The notes: a model not told the origin generated them from the sequence alone. A stretch of 64,000 bases of DNA from Heliocidaris tuberculata (GCA_025618425.1 CM046833.1:9249429-9313428), one strand, 5' to 3'. Positions 15,026 through 28,062 are shown, counted from the first letter of the stretch. Numbers and translations: made by a program.

Positions 15026-17702
15026 CTAACAGTTGGAATAGATTGTGCCCTTTTGGCGTGCAACCGATGTCTGCATGGCATGTGGGGTTACCCTCTTTCC
15101 ACTATGAATTACCTTCTTCCCGAGCTTACAAACCTTAGGAGTAGGTCTACAACTGGAATGGTTCGTCTCGATCAGTTCATATCCGTCATCGCCCGGTTGA
15201 TAATTCCCTTTCGAAGACAACAATGCTGTGTACCCACCTCCATCAACGAAGGGTTTATTTGGTGGCTCTCCTTGAGGACGTTGCTTTCCTTTGCCGAGTG
15301 GCTCTACGGTGTTTTGGGCTGAAGAGATGATATTCACATAGGGAGGGCCGGGGGATGGTGCGTGGGGGAGACTGGTCTCTTTCGACTCCACGTCTTCTGC
15401 TTTTTCCAACAACTCAGGCTTTCGAAGGCGACGGCCCACATAGAAAGCTACTGTGATGAAGACTATGTATGATATGACCAAGATCATTCCGAGTGAAATT
15501 GCTGCAGAGTTAACACTCCGGTTGCCAAGGGGTGACACCGAGGCTGGGTTTCCGTCAATAGCTAACGTATTGCCGAGAGTACTGGATGATGTTGGTTTCA
15601 TGGAAGTGTTTGGTGTTGGTGTTCCAGATGTGCTTCCTCTTTGTGCCACACATGAGCAAGGTGTTGGTGTCACAGATATATTCTTTGTTGGTTTCACAGT
15701 TTTGCTTGGTGTGGGTGTTACATCTATACTTGTTGAGTTGCCTGTGAAAATGTAACCACATTATTAGAATTAGTATCCTTATCAAAAATACCCCCTTTAA
15801 TCTACAAGAAAAGTTGTAAACTAGAACAAGTGTTATTGGTGAATGATTGTCATTGTTTGTGTACAGCTTTAACACTAAGAAACAGCTTGTACATAATCAT
15901 CGCTGAAAATCGTTAAACCATACCACTAAAGATGAAACCAATTATCAATATTCGAATTTCACTTTGACCTAAATCGAAGAGCTGAAAACTATACCAACAA
16001 TTGCAAAAAATATACAAGCAATAATCATTCGAGGTAGGCGGCTGTCAGCGTGTGTATGCAAAGTTTGAACACTAAAAAAGAGCTAGTTAAAAAAATAAAT
16101 CATCGCTGAAAATCATTAAACCAAACCACTAAAGATGAAACCAATTATCAACATTCAAATTCAACTTTTGCCTCAGTGGAAAAGCTAAAAATTATACCAA
16201 CAACTGCAAAAACTATACCAACAATAGGCGGTATAGGCGGTTGTGAGCATGTGTATGCAAAGTTAGAACACTAAAAACAGAAAAAAGAGCTAGTAAAAAA
16301 AAATCATTGCTGAAAATCGTTAAACCATACCACTAAAGATGAAACCAAGAAAGAACATTCAAATTCCGCTGTTACCTAAACATGCTAAAAGCTTAAAACT
16401 GTACCAACAATAGGAGGTAGGCCGTTGTCAACGTGTGTATGCAAAGTTTGAACACTAAGAAAGAGCTATAATCATCACTGAAAATCGTTAAACCATACCC
16501 CTAAAAAGGAAACCAAGTATCAACATTCAACATGTTCAAATTCCACTTTAACTGTATTAATGGTAAAACTAAAAACAATACCAATAGTTGCAGGTGAGTG
16601 GTTGTTAGTGTGTGTTTAACACTATGAAAGAGTTAGTAAATAATTACCGCTGAAGATGAAACTTTCTTGGTCATCTGAATCATCGGCGTTTTCTTCTGCA
16701 TTGTCGTATGTCACAGGTCGTGTTCTTCTGGAAGGTAAGTTGGTATTCGAAATTCTAGTAGGCTGGTATGGATGCTTGGAAGGTTTAGGTGTGAGTGGTG
16801 TGCCTGACATCACATCTATCCAAAACAAATAAAATCAAGAACAAAACAGGTATCGACAATTTGATTTTTAATAAAAATGTTATATATTTCGAATATCTGG
16901 TTTTCTGACATTATGCTGTCTACTCCTTACTCGGGGGAGACTGTCGCCTATGCTTAGGTGCATGAATTTTCTCGTTCAAAGTAGGCCTATATTTTCAAAT
17001 TAACCCTTCATATATATATATATTCCCCAACTTATGTGGCTTTGGGAAATCTACAGAATACAATCCATCTTTGAAATTTATAACTGCATATAAGTAGCCT
17101 ACAGGACAGTAAGGTCTACTGTATTATGGAATCGTGAAGGAAATTGAAATCGAAATCATACTTATTTTGGGAGAATTACAACCAAAACAGGGAGGTTAAT
17201 AACTTGGTTGTTAAATTGAATGAACATGTTCCGAATTTGACAGCCCATTTGCGAATTTGAATGCCTGAGGTGTCCTTTCGGCAGTTGCCGATGACTTTGA
17301 ATGGTTCTTACATACGAGCTAATTTGAATGTATACGGAAATGAATTTAAATGATACAAAAGCAAAATTCCTTGCTCAAAACGTTATATATTATAAGACTT
17401 AAATGCACTTTTGAATGACAGAAGATGCAATAAACGATGTTTTTGCTAAATTGAATGAACGTTCTATCAAATTGACTGACAAAAGTGCTAAATTGGCCGG
17501 GGAAAAACTATATTAACATGAATTTGGCTTTTGGACTGAAAAATGGTAAGATTCATAATTGCATTAAGTATTTTGAACACTTACAAAGAATGTTTGATTG
17601 ATATTTTGTATCCTTACCTGTCTGTGCGACTGCCATACTAAAGAAGATAGAAATCCCGAGGAGAAGAAGGGAAAAAAGGCCAACGGGTCTCATTCTCACC
17701 AT
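15026..17702 (-). CDS. Single-pass type I membrane protein with tyrosine signalling motifs
   Basis: Three exons join in frame, both introns in phase 1: 17702-17618, 16815-16648 and 15741-15026. They total 969 bases, or 322 residues plus tag. Exon 1 is a signal peptide (MVRMRPVGLFSLLLLGISIF, then SMAVAQ). The ectodomain (about 28-165) is rich in Ser, Thr and Pro, has sequons NST, NIS, NTS and NRS, and shows no folded domain. One membrane helix (about 166-187) precedes a basic stop-transfer RRLRK. The cytosolic tail carries YVNI (Tyr 219, a Grb2-SH2 type site), YTAL (Tyr 255) and DDGYELI (Tyr 272, hemITAM-like). The family is not recognised. A mucin-like adhesion or immune-type receptor is an inference from layout. 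The first ATG at 17702 was chosen; a second in frame at 17693 is equally possible. Confidence 0.85.
15860..16650. repeat. Tandem repeat copying the exon 2/intron 2 border
   Basis: Units of roughly 170-210 bp recur at about 15860, 16065, 16265 and 16440, and the last runs into the true exon 2 donor at 16648. Each shares AAAGATGAAACC (minus strand GGTTTCATCTTT) followed on the minus strand by AGTGGTATGG, mirroring the real border CTTCAGCG|GTAATT. Later text in the unit, GTGTATGCAAAGTTTGAACAC, is also shared. Confidence 0.8.
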
Positions 17703-18743
17703 GACAGTGACCCCAAATCAATTTGTATAAAAAGAAAAGAAACAGTTCTTGCGTATGGCCAAGTACTTCTTGATCCTAAATAAAACAGAGTCAAGTATAT
17801 ACGATCGCGTCAGGCAAAATATACAACCTCCGAGAAAAAAAGATGCACGGAAATTTTAGCTATTGTGCTTCCTTGTTAAAAGTTTATAGTCACCGAAACA
17901 AACTGCGAATGAATAAATATAATGCACGAGCTAATAGGAAAGCGTTGTAGAGATAAATAGAGATAACTTTCGTTATAACATAAGAGTATTCTTCCTGCAA
18001 CTGTAAGCTTTGTAACATTTTCTGAAACCACAAACGGGTCATAATAGCCATAGCGGATGCTTTAGAATACCCCCCCCCCCCCCCCGAATCCCTTGCCCTA
18101 AATAATTTTCCAATTACAAATAGTCGTGAGGGGTCTGTTTATAAGTTTTAAGTACATTTTGATGACGAAAATTACACTTTTCACTCTAATAAAGCATAGA
18201 ATATAGAAACAGAAACTTCATATTTGGACACTGAAGAGACGTCGCGACGCATCGCCCGCTCCCTTTTGTGCCCTTATTGCCTATGGTCTCTTGGGCTTTC
18301 GGTCTATTAGGATATCTCCTCTTCAGATACGGAACTGAAAAAGAGAAAAGAATACGAAATATGTTTAACAATTTGTCGCTTTTATCCCTCGCCCGGATAG
18401 ACTTTGTTTGAATTTGATCCGAAATCCCTGGTTAAGAACATTACACATATTTCTTTTCACCCAAGGCTTTTAAAAACTATTTCGACTTCTACTTTTATGC
18501 AGGTTTATGCGTGTTAAAATTTTGGCAATTTCAGTGTCTGCTTCAGCGCTGCTTTTCCTAGATACGGAACTGGACAAATCTTATTGTATATTTCATCACT
18601 CTTTAGATATCATTATATTTTGATATGTCATAAAAGAGGCTGTTGATGCATAATTATTTGATGTAATTTTTGAAACATTTCTCAAATGTAGGCCTATGCA
18701 TTATCTTGAAAGTTTGGAAACACTTGAGAGAAAGATATAAACA

Positions 18744-18774
<31 letters not shown>

Positions 18775-19487
18775 CGGGAATGGGGGGGGGGGGTGAGAAA
18801 GATGGTGGGGATAAGAAAAAAAAAATAGAGAAAGGAAATGAGAGTCGACGGGGTTCTGATGGTAAGAGATAGAAGAAAAAGAGGGAGAGAGACTCAAAAC
18901 GATGGAAAGAAAAAATAAATTAAAAGAACAACAATAGTGAATGAGAAGGAGAGAGAGAAAGAAGAAAAGAGAAAGAGAGTGTGTACGCGCGCTTGCGTGT
19001 GGATGTGTGTGTGTGTGTGGGGGGGGGGGGGCTTGTAAAAGGAATAAAAGAGAGAAAATGATATAAAATCTGAGGGAAGAGTGAAATAGTGAGATAGACA
19101 GGGAAGCAAAGAAAAAAGAGAGCGAGAAGGTGAGAGACAGAGGGAGAGAGAGAGAGACAGAGAGAGGCAGAGGGAGAGAGAGACAGAGAGAGAGAGAGAG
19201 ACAGAGAGACGAGGAGATTGAAAAGCGATGACTTGGAAGATCGATTTACTTGAACAGCTGTCACGGTCACGTTCAGGAAACTTGGCAATGAAAACCCCAA
19301 ACTGAAACAATAGCAACAATATTCAACCCTTTGTCATTGTGATAGGCCTTCTAAACTAAGTAATTATGTATCTTGATGTTATTTTACCGCATTAAATACA
19401 ACGCTGTAAAAAGGGGTGAGAAAAGGGAGCAACATTGGAAATAGGCCGTAAATATACTTCGAAGTGAGTGTAAGCAAGTTTTATATA
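17703..19487. other. 5' flank of the membrane-protein gene; low-complexity DNA
   Basis: No gene seen. The stretch includes a C-run at 18070-18085, GA-rich microsatellites at 18747-18774 and 18930-19215, and G-runs at 18780 and 19018. Long Ser/Leu frames on the minus strand here are repeat translations. Confidence 0.75.
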
Positions 19488-19539
19488 CAGTGAAAACGCA
19501 GTATAAAGAGGTCTGACCCTGATAGCAGACTGACATCTT

Positions 19540-22500
19540 AAAGACGTCTTAAACTGGTCAAAACTCGTCCAACTCGTCATACGTCGTAAACATGACATCT
19601 TTACGATGTCTTAATGACGTCTTGTTAAAAGATGATTTTTGTAGCCAAAAAAATGACAATAATATGACGTGAATAAGACGTCTTGAAGACGTCGATAAGA
19701 CGTCTTAAAGACGCCTATATTAAGACCACTTTTGTCATTATTTTTTACAAAATTACGACATTTTAAAGACAATTTTAAGACGACTGTAAGACCACTAAAA
19801 TACTATTTAAAGACATCTTTAAGACGTCTTTAAGACGTCTTTAAGACGTTTATAAGACGTCTATAAGACGACTATATTAAGACCACTTTTGTCATTTTTT
19901 AAAACCAAAATACAACATATTTAAGACGTATCTAAGACGTCTAGAAGACCGCTAAAATACATTTTAAAGACATCTTCAAGACGTCTTTAAGACATCTATA
20001 AGACGTTAATAAGACGTCTATAAGACGCTTATAATAAGACCACTTTTGTCATTTTTCTTTACCAAAATACAATATCTTTAAGACGTATTTAAGACGTCTA
20101 GAAGACCACTAAAATACATTTTAAAGACATCTTTAAGACGTCTTTAAGACGACTACAATACGTTGATAAGACGTCTATAAGACGCCTATATTAAGACCAC
20201 TTTATCATTTTTTTAAAACCAAAATACGACATCTTTAAGACGTAATTCAGACGTCTATAAGACCGCTAAAATACATTTAAAAAACATCTTTTAAGACGTC
20301 TACAAAACGTTTATAAGATGTCTATAAGACGCCTATATTAAGACCACTTATTTCATTATTTTTACAAAAATACGATATCTTTAAGACGTATTTAAGACAT
20401 CCAGAAGACCACTAAAATGCATTTTAAAGACATCTTTAAGACATCTTTAAGACGTCTACAAGATGTCAGTAAGGCGTCTATAAGACGCATATATCAAGAC
20501 TACTTTGTCAATTTTTTTCCCAAAATACGACATCTTTAAGACGTATTTATGACGTTTATAAGACCGCTAAAATACATTTAAAAGACATCTTCAAGAGGTC
20601 TACAAGACCACTTTTTTCCCATTTTTTTGTCCAAAATATGACGTCTTTAAGACGTAATTAAGACGTCTATAAGACCGTTTAAATACATTTTAAAGACATC
20701 TTTTAAGACGTCTACAAAACGTTTATAAGACGTCTATAAGATGCCTATATTAAGACCACTTTTGTCATTATTTTTTTTCCAAAATACGATCTTTAAGGTG
20801 TATTTAAGACGTCCAGAAGACCACTAAAATACATTTTAAAGACATCTTTAAGACGTCTATACGACCGTTTAAATACATTTTAAAGACATCTTTTAAGACG
20901 TCTACAAAACGTTTATTAGACGTCTATATGACGCCTATATTAAGACCACTTTTGTCATTATTTTTTCCAGAATACGACATCTTTAAGACGTATTTATGAC
21001 GTTTATAAGACCACTAAAATACATCTTCAAGACATCTTTAAGATGTCTACAAGACCATTTTCCCCCATTTTTAATCAAAATACGACGTCTTTATGACGTC
21101 TATAAGATCCAACTTTTTGATATTTTTTCCCAAAATACCACATAATTAAAACGTCAATATAGATTTGCCATTTTCTTTTTCATTGTTCTTTAGGTCTAGA
21201 TCTAGAAGACCACTAAAATGAATTTAAAAGACATTTTTAAGACGTCTTTAAGACGTGTACAAGATGTCAGTAAGGCGTCTATCAGACGCATATATTAAGA
21301 CTACTTTGTCATTTTTTTTCCCCAAAATACGACATCTTTAAGACGTATTTATGATGTTTATAAGACCGCTAAAATACATTTAAAAGACATCTTCAAGAGG
21401 TCTACAAGACCACTTTTTTCCATTTTTGTCCAAAATATGACGTCTTTAAGACGTAATTAAGACGTCTATAAGACCGTTTAAATACATTTCAAAGACATCT
21501 TTTAAGACGTCTACAAAACGTTTATAAGACGTCTATAAGATATTAAGACCACTTTTGTCATTATTTTTTACCAAAATACGATATCTTTAAGGTGTATTTA
21601 AGACGTCTAGAAGACCACTAAAATACATTTTAAAGACATCTTTAAGACGTTGATAAGATGTCTGATACGACCGTTTAAATACATTTTAAAGACATCTTTT
21701 AAGATGTCTACAAAACGTTTATAAGACGTCTATAAGACGCCTATATTAAGACCACTTTAGTCATTATTTTTTTTCCAAAATACGACTTCTTTAAGACGTC
21801 TTTAAGACGTTTATACCGACCACTGAAATACATTTTCAAGACATCTTTAAGATGTCTATACAAGACCATTTTTTCCCATTTTTGATCAAAATACGACGTC
21901 TTTAAGACGTCTATAAAGATCCAACTTTTTGATATTTTTTTCCAAAATACCACATAATTAAAACGTCGATATATAGTTTTGCCATTCTTTTCTTTTTCAT
22001 TGTTCTTTAGGTCTAGATGTCCGTAGTATACTAGTAGTAGTAAATCATGTCACTGTGTGAAGCGTTTATTTTCGTAACAAAATTTATGACAGCAAAATAT
22101 GACGTCTATCACTGGCGTACACATGCATTGGGGCAGAACTTGCCCCCCCCCCCTCCTCAAAAAAGAAGAAAAAAAAAAAGTTCCACGACCAAGGAAAAAG
22201 AATTCAGGGGAAAAATTAAGAAATTAAGAAAAGGAAAAGGAAAGGGAAAGGTTAAAATATGAAATCATTTTCTGGATATTGTGGAAAAATCTATCACAAA
22301 ATTAAATTTTCATTTTAAGAAGGTCAAAATTTTCGCTCTCTCGCGTGCTCGGTGTTCTGCCCCCTCAAAATCAATTAAGTTGGGTCATTACGCCACTGGT
22401 CTTTATTATATCTTTAAGATGTCTTCAGGTCGTACTTTTTTCTCAGTTTGGACCAATATAAATGCGACATCGCGAAGACGTCTTAAAGACGCCTTTACAA

Positions 22501-22575
22501 AAGCCCCTTTTATTGGCAATTCCCCGTCCAAAATACGATATCTTTAAGACGTCTTATGTACGGTCACTTTTTTTG
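19540..22575. repeat. Left GACGTC array of the giant element
   Basis: About 3 kb of higher-order tandem units. Each holds several AAGACGTCTTTAAGACGTC-like palindromic blocks, then TATTAAGACCACTTTTGTCA and a T-run. Units are imperfect, roughly 150-250 bp long. A hAT-like MITE (22110-22398) interrupts the inner end. Confidence 0.9.
22110..22398. mobile_element. hAT-like MITE remnant inside the array
   Basis: Ends CACTGGCGTAC and TTACGCCACTG enclose a C-run, A-rich tract and non-coding DNA. The target duplication is not clear. Confidence 0.6.
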
Positions 22576-24474
22576 TTTTGTTCAAAAAGAGTGACGTCAA
22601 ATATACATGAATTATATTACTTTTCTATCTTTAGTAATTTACTCCCTCCTCATTTCGTTTTTAACGCTTAAATTAAATTTAAAAATAATAAACGATTATT
22701 ATTAATCATTGCACGGTATTTTAAAGCGCTATCATGTCAAAACAAAAAGAAAAGTTTGAAATGTGTGCATTGCTATGATCGAGCACAAATCATATATGCT
22801 GAGCAAGCAGAAATCATATTGCAGCTAGCTAGCTTGCATGTAAACGGTACGCGTTCGGCGCGGCCGCTGCCAGCGCAGCCTAGCCTGAATTAACGTGCAG
22901 CGCATATATGCATTTCACGCATAATGCACGTGTCTGATTCCGACTACACTGACTAGCCGAGGCCTGCCTAAGAAAATTTTACTTTACTTTTACTTTAGAG
23001 ATCAGTATTCCCATTGAATTTATACAATTACCGGTACTCGGTCTACATCAACCTGTACTGAATTTGCATACCGTACCGTTTGTCTTTGTGGTAAGTATAA
23101 AAATATTTCTTTAATTTTTAATTCTAACAACATACCTAACGTTAACTTAACGGTCGACGGTTGACATGGTTGACGGTTAAAAAACTTGAGCTGAGTGGCA
23201 TGAGTGGCTATGCCTATGGCCTTTTGTAACGGAAACCTGGTTAACCATGTTAACGGTTAGACTATTACAAAGTTAACGTTAGAGAGTTAGACCTGCTACG
23301 AAAGTAGTCACAGTGTCAGTGATCAACAATTGAAAGAGATTTTTTTTTAAATATCATCTGACTTTAGTAATAAAGCAAGCCAAAGTACGTTAATGTTAAT
23401 GAAAACTAACGGCTTAATTGCCATGATTGTAGAATACCCTACCATTTTCTGGCTAGACTACATGCATATATGACATGTTATGTATGAATGCATCGTTCTT
23501 TAAATGTGTTGTCTACTCTGTTATGGTAGGGTATTCTGCGATTGTTCCAAACTGTTTAGACCTAACTGTTACTATCTTGTTACTAATGTTAGTAATTGTT
23601 AGCTGAAAAGTGAAACTGAAAGTTGACTAAAGTAGAGTAAGACCCTACCGATGTACGGCTACGGCCTACGACTTGAGTACGAAGTACGAAATCTGAAAAT
23701 CGCCTAACATAATAAGGGCCTGTGCATTGATTTGATTAACTAATCGCATTAAGGTCCAAAATATGTCCCTTCTCTTTATAACCCATTTTCTCCGTTGTTT
23801 TGTACATGACCTTGAAAGACTAGCGTATTTCAAAGGGTAATTTATAAGCATTCAGACTGTCCTTTAGGCAAGCTATATACACTGTATCATTTAAAGCTTA
23901 GAATCCCTTCTTTTAGGTGCTGTAAAAAAACAAGAAACCTAAATTTCTGAATTATTTGTGGTATTGAGCCGGCGAGTCACATTTCTAGTAAACTAAGAAT
24001 ATACCAAGCGTGAAATATCAACAACTTATTGTACAATATGTTGTTTTTGTTTGTTTGTTTTTTTTTTTTGTCACTGAAGCATTGCTTATTGCATCATTTC
24101 ACAGAAGTTTTCTCCTCAAAACATTACAGAGAATCCCCAATTAAATGTTGTTTAATTTAAAACTTGCAGTTACAGTTGAACTCTGCAAAAATGATACACT
24201 ACCCCTAAACTTTAATTCCACCTGGGGATGGAGGAGGGAGGCTCCATCAATCACTTTTGATAAACTGACAAAAAATTCTGTATGCAGTATGCTCCATTGA
24301 GGTTCCCAGTAGTTGTACATGTACATCCACTGTCTTACTAATGAGAGCCAAAGACTTGAAAAAGAAATACATAAAAATTGATACAACATAAAAACTGACA
24401 TGAAGGAGGATAGAAGTTTAACAAATAATAGAAACCCTATGAATTACAGAAATTTTAATGGATTTTATTTTCAG
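22576..24474. other. 5' region of the DUF4806 gene
   Basis: A GC-rich patch (22846-22880, GCGCGGCCGCTGCCAGCGC) and a strong donor GTG|GTAAGT at 23089-23094 suggest a promoter and a non-coding first exon. No coding exon with the required phase was identified. A small MITE lies at 23431-23537. Confidence 0.35.
23431..23537. mobile_element. 107-bp MITE
   Basis: Terminal inverted repeat AGAATACCCTACCAT with its inverse at 23523-23537. GATTGT lies next to both ends, at a 2-base offset on the right, as a possible target duplication. Confidence 0.7.
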
Positions 24475-27400
24475 AACTCAAGTGCCTGTGTATTAAGGTT
24501 GAGGCGTTGAAGGAAGAAGTGAAAGCAAATTCAAAGGTTCTTCGACATGTTCTCCATATCATCACGCAAGGGAGAGAGGAGGAGGAGGTCGAGCCAAACG
24601 ACATGCCCTCTCTGCCTCTTAATCATGTGGAGGAGATGACCGCACTAAATGATGCTTTGAAGGATGCGTCAAAGAGAAAGTATTTTGTAAGCAAAAAATG
24701 TGTTAATGTTGAATTGAAGTAGTGAAAGAAACTTGACCTCCTGTTCATGTTACGTGTAGTTGTCAAAAGTAGAAGTGAAGATTTATTTTATTCTAAGTCT
24801 TAGTTTAATACAATTCGATTATGCCATTGGCAAGCATAATTCAAGTATGCTGCTTGTTACCCTTAAAGTTAACAAAAGAAGAAATAAAAAATTACTTAAT
24901 TCCATAAATGATTGATTATATAGCAATTTAAAGATTTTTTTTTTTAAGTGCAGGAAGACAAGTGCTAGAATATTTTTCCATGTTAAACTCGGAACATATT
25001 CATTAACCATATTGATGGCAACAATAATGTATTTATGATTTCTATATCAATTCAAAAAATACATTAGAATGATATATTGTAAAGCAAGCAGTTTTCAGGC
25101 TCAGCAAAAAATGTTTTCCTCCAATTTTTTTTTTTTTCATAGATATTTGTGTGCCATTTGGGAACAGTATTTGGAAATTCACCCCTTGCTGTGATGTTTT
25201 TCAGGAATGATAAACAAGAGTAATGCCATTGAGGATTTTCTAAAACTGATCAGTTCATATACTTGATTGCTTGTGCATCTAAATTTTGAAGGTGATGCAT
25301 GAAAAGGCAAGTAATAGCACAGATTTTATTGCATACTCCAGATGTCCATGATGAGTAAAGTAGGAGGAGGAACAGTGGTGGAAGCTGTGAATCGACAGTT
25401 GCAGACCTTGATGGAAATCAGGCTTGCCAACAAGTACAACTGGAAAGGTCAGCGAGGTGACAAGGTCAAATTCTGCATGCTGAAAGGAGTGATTGGTGTA
25501 ATATTTGGTAAATATAAAGCATTTTATTTGGATAAAATATAAATTTAAAAAGCAGTTGCATTTTAAAAACTATTCCTGAGTCAGGGGAATCTTTACAAAT
25601 TACGTGTAGGGTAATTAGGAATCAGTCTGGAGCACTTGTAAAATTTGTATAACTGTGCAACGGTTTGCCAATTCGAATCAGAAATTGGATGGTAGATTCC
25701 CTGTTGGGACCTTCATGAGACAAAGCCCTACATAGACCGAATGGGGGTGCCTTGCATGATGCTTAAGCACTGTCCTTATGAGAGAATCGGGTGAGGTGCC
25801 TCACCCGACACGATTACAACTAAGCCGAAGTCAGAAATTAGAAAATAGCAGCCTAAATACTGAAAATGATGTATTCAATACAGTGGGCATACCAGCTTTT
25901 TTCAAATTTCTGACATTTGGTTGAAATTTTTATGTAAATACAAGGTAGTGTATGGCTCATCAGTTTGCTTCCTCGGTGAGTGCGAGCGCTAGAATGTGTG
26001 TTGTGCACCGACATGTACAGTGCGCATGTACATGGCTTGCGCTTGCATTTGCTGAGGAAGTATATCAGCGAGCCATACACTGCCATATTTTACTTGAAAA
26101 TGTTACCCAAATCTTGGAAATTTCAAAAAGCTGGTAACCCAGCTGTTTTTATAAGATATCATTTTCAGTATTTAGGCTGTTATTTTCCAATTCCTGACTT
26201 TAGTTTAGCCGTAATCATATCGGATGAGGCACCTCACCCAATTCTCCCATAGGGATAGTGATTAAGCATCGTGCAAGCCACCCCTCGTACGGTGCCTGTG
26301 GGAGACCTCTGTCTGCATAGGACAAGAATCTTAAAAGTCAGAAAATGTTATTTCTCCTCCAAACAGACAGATTTCTCTGTTTAAGATCACAGATGTCTTT
26401 GTGTTTGTGAAAATTGTTTGTTTTCATACTCTAAATTTATCCCAATATTTTTCTCATAATTAAAAGTGATATATTTCTGATCTGGCAAGGAAGAATGCAT
26501 TAACTTGACTTCGCATGGTCAAGGATTTATCTAGTTTTTCAAACTTCGGGCAACATTTGGGAAGAAATTGAAATTGTAAGAATCCCTTAACTGTTGACCC
26601 CATGACTTCTTGATACCGACTGACTTTACAACAGCAACTGACCGTAATTTTAAAGCCAAACTCCAGTAATCACAGTAGGTTCAGACATAGATTAAACATG
26701 CCAAACGTTTTGAAATAACGAAATCTAATTGCAAATCCAGCATGGTGAAAATTGTAGGCTCGCGAATTGGTCATAATCAGTTATACCTCGGAGAAAAGAC
26801 CCGTCTAATTAGAGAAATCCTTGCTTATAAAGTAATTACTGATCAATTACTCATTATCTACCAGAATCATTTGACACATAATAAGCTTCATTTGGATTTC
26901 GCTCAACTTCATTTGGATTACACAAAATAGGAAGAATTCTTAATTTTTTAGATAGATCAACCACTGAACGATTAATCCATGCTTTTGTTATGTGCCACTT
27001 TGATTTCTGTAATAGTTTGCTTTCTGGTCTCCCTTCTCAAATTCAAAGACTACAACTCCTTCAAAATTCTGCAGCCCGACTTGCTACACGTACGAAGAAA
27101 CATGAATCAATAACCCCAGTCTTACGAGATTTGATAAATTATATTTATGAACCCAGTGCATCTTTTCATTTCTTTTCCTCTCTTCCTTACTAAGTGCATA
27201 GAGACATGCAATTATGCTTATGTGTTATGCGCTATATAAGAATGTTTAATTATTATTATTATTATTATATACATATATGTATATATACTGTTGGAATGCT
27301 GTACAAACAGTTAAAATGTAGTCGGGTTGCAGTTAGAAACTTAGAATACACTTTGAATGCCATTCATTATTTCTTTACTCTGAATGCACTTCAAAAGTTT

Positions 27401-27690
27401 TGTAAATAAGCAAGACTTACCACAGAATTTCATTCCAACAGCATTCTTGCTGATCCTGTCTCTAGTGTGACTAGAGTTTTAAGTTATCTATTTTTTCAAC
27501 AGATGCTGTACGAAGTAATCCTGGATTACACGACACAAAATTAAAGGATGAAGAAGAGGCTATGAAGCGATATTTAAGATATGCATATCAGCGCTTACCA
27601 AAGCCACTCCCGGGACCCTGGAATTTGCAACCAGCACCAGGATCACCTGAAGAGATGATTGTTGAGGAAGCTGAAGCTGAATCCAATTGA
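24475..27690 (+). CDS. DUF4806-domain protein (start not resolved)
   Basis: Three exons join in frame: 24475-24686, 25342-25507 and 27503-27690 (stop tga). The first opens in phase 1, so an upstream exon or an internal start is needed; the first in-frame ATG is at 24602. The protein begins with a basic coiled segment (KVEALKEEVKANSKVLRHVL) and then the DUF4806 pattern: LPLNHVEEMTALNDALKD, MMSKVGGGTVVEAVNRQL, RLANKYNWKGQRGDK, and a final helix DEEEAMKRYLRYAYQRLPKP. DUF4806 has no known biochemical role and occurs in multicopy animal gene families, some tied to transposons. It is the only coding unit recognised in the 15-kb element, so an accessory or DNA-binding role in transposition is a guess. 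Poly(A) signals AATAAA follow at about 27965 and 27995. Confidence 0.78.
25737..26305. repeat. Foldback (long inverted repeat) in a DUF4806 intron
   Basis: Two arms of about 250 bp are inverted. The left includes GGGTGAGGTGCCTCACCCGA and AATAGCAGCCTAAATACTGA; the right includes the inverse AGTATTTAGGCTGTTATTTT and GAGGCACCTCACCC. This would form a large hairpin in the transcript. Confidence 0.8.
26930..27270 (+). mobile_element. CR1/L2-type LINE 3' fragment
   Basis: The plus-strand frame FLDRSTTERLIHAF and then FCNSLLSGLPSQIQRLQLLQ, NSAARLATRTKKHESITPVL is the C-terminal reverse transcriptase region of CR1/L2 elements. It ends at a stop in 27191-27193. The tail GCGCTATATAAGAATGTTTA followed by ATT repeats is the usual 3' end of such elements. 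Confidence 0.85.
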
Positions 27691-28062
27691 TCAGGACAGC
27701 CGAGTGCTTTAGTTATGTATATGTTTTCTTTTTTTATGCCTCCACCCACTGAAGGTGTGTGCCGAAGGCGTTATTTATTTATTTATTATTTTTTTTTTTT
27801 ACTTCTCTTGTTTCTGTTCATGTACTTTTTTTTTTACCGGAATTGTCACATGATGTTATCTTTTATTTTTGATGTGTTATTGCACTGCTGTTCATAAAGT
27901 TGGAATGAAATTGTTGGCATGTGTACATGTACATCTATTTATGAAATTATTATGAAGGGTTCACAATAAATGAATGTACACATCCTCAGATTTCAATAAA
28001 CTAAACTGAATAAGTATTGTCTCGCATGAATCCTAAAGCATGTATTATTACATGTATGCGTA

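Noticed and set aside
18694..19319. Long minus-strand Ser/Leu-rich frames
   Set aside because: Products of GA-rich simple repeats.
19540..22575. CRISPR-like array
   Set aside because: The genome is clearly eukaryotic, and the units are imperfect tandem repeats without regular unique spacers; same for 33360-34550.
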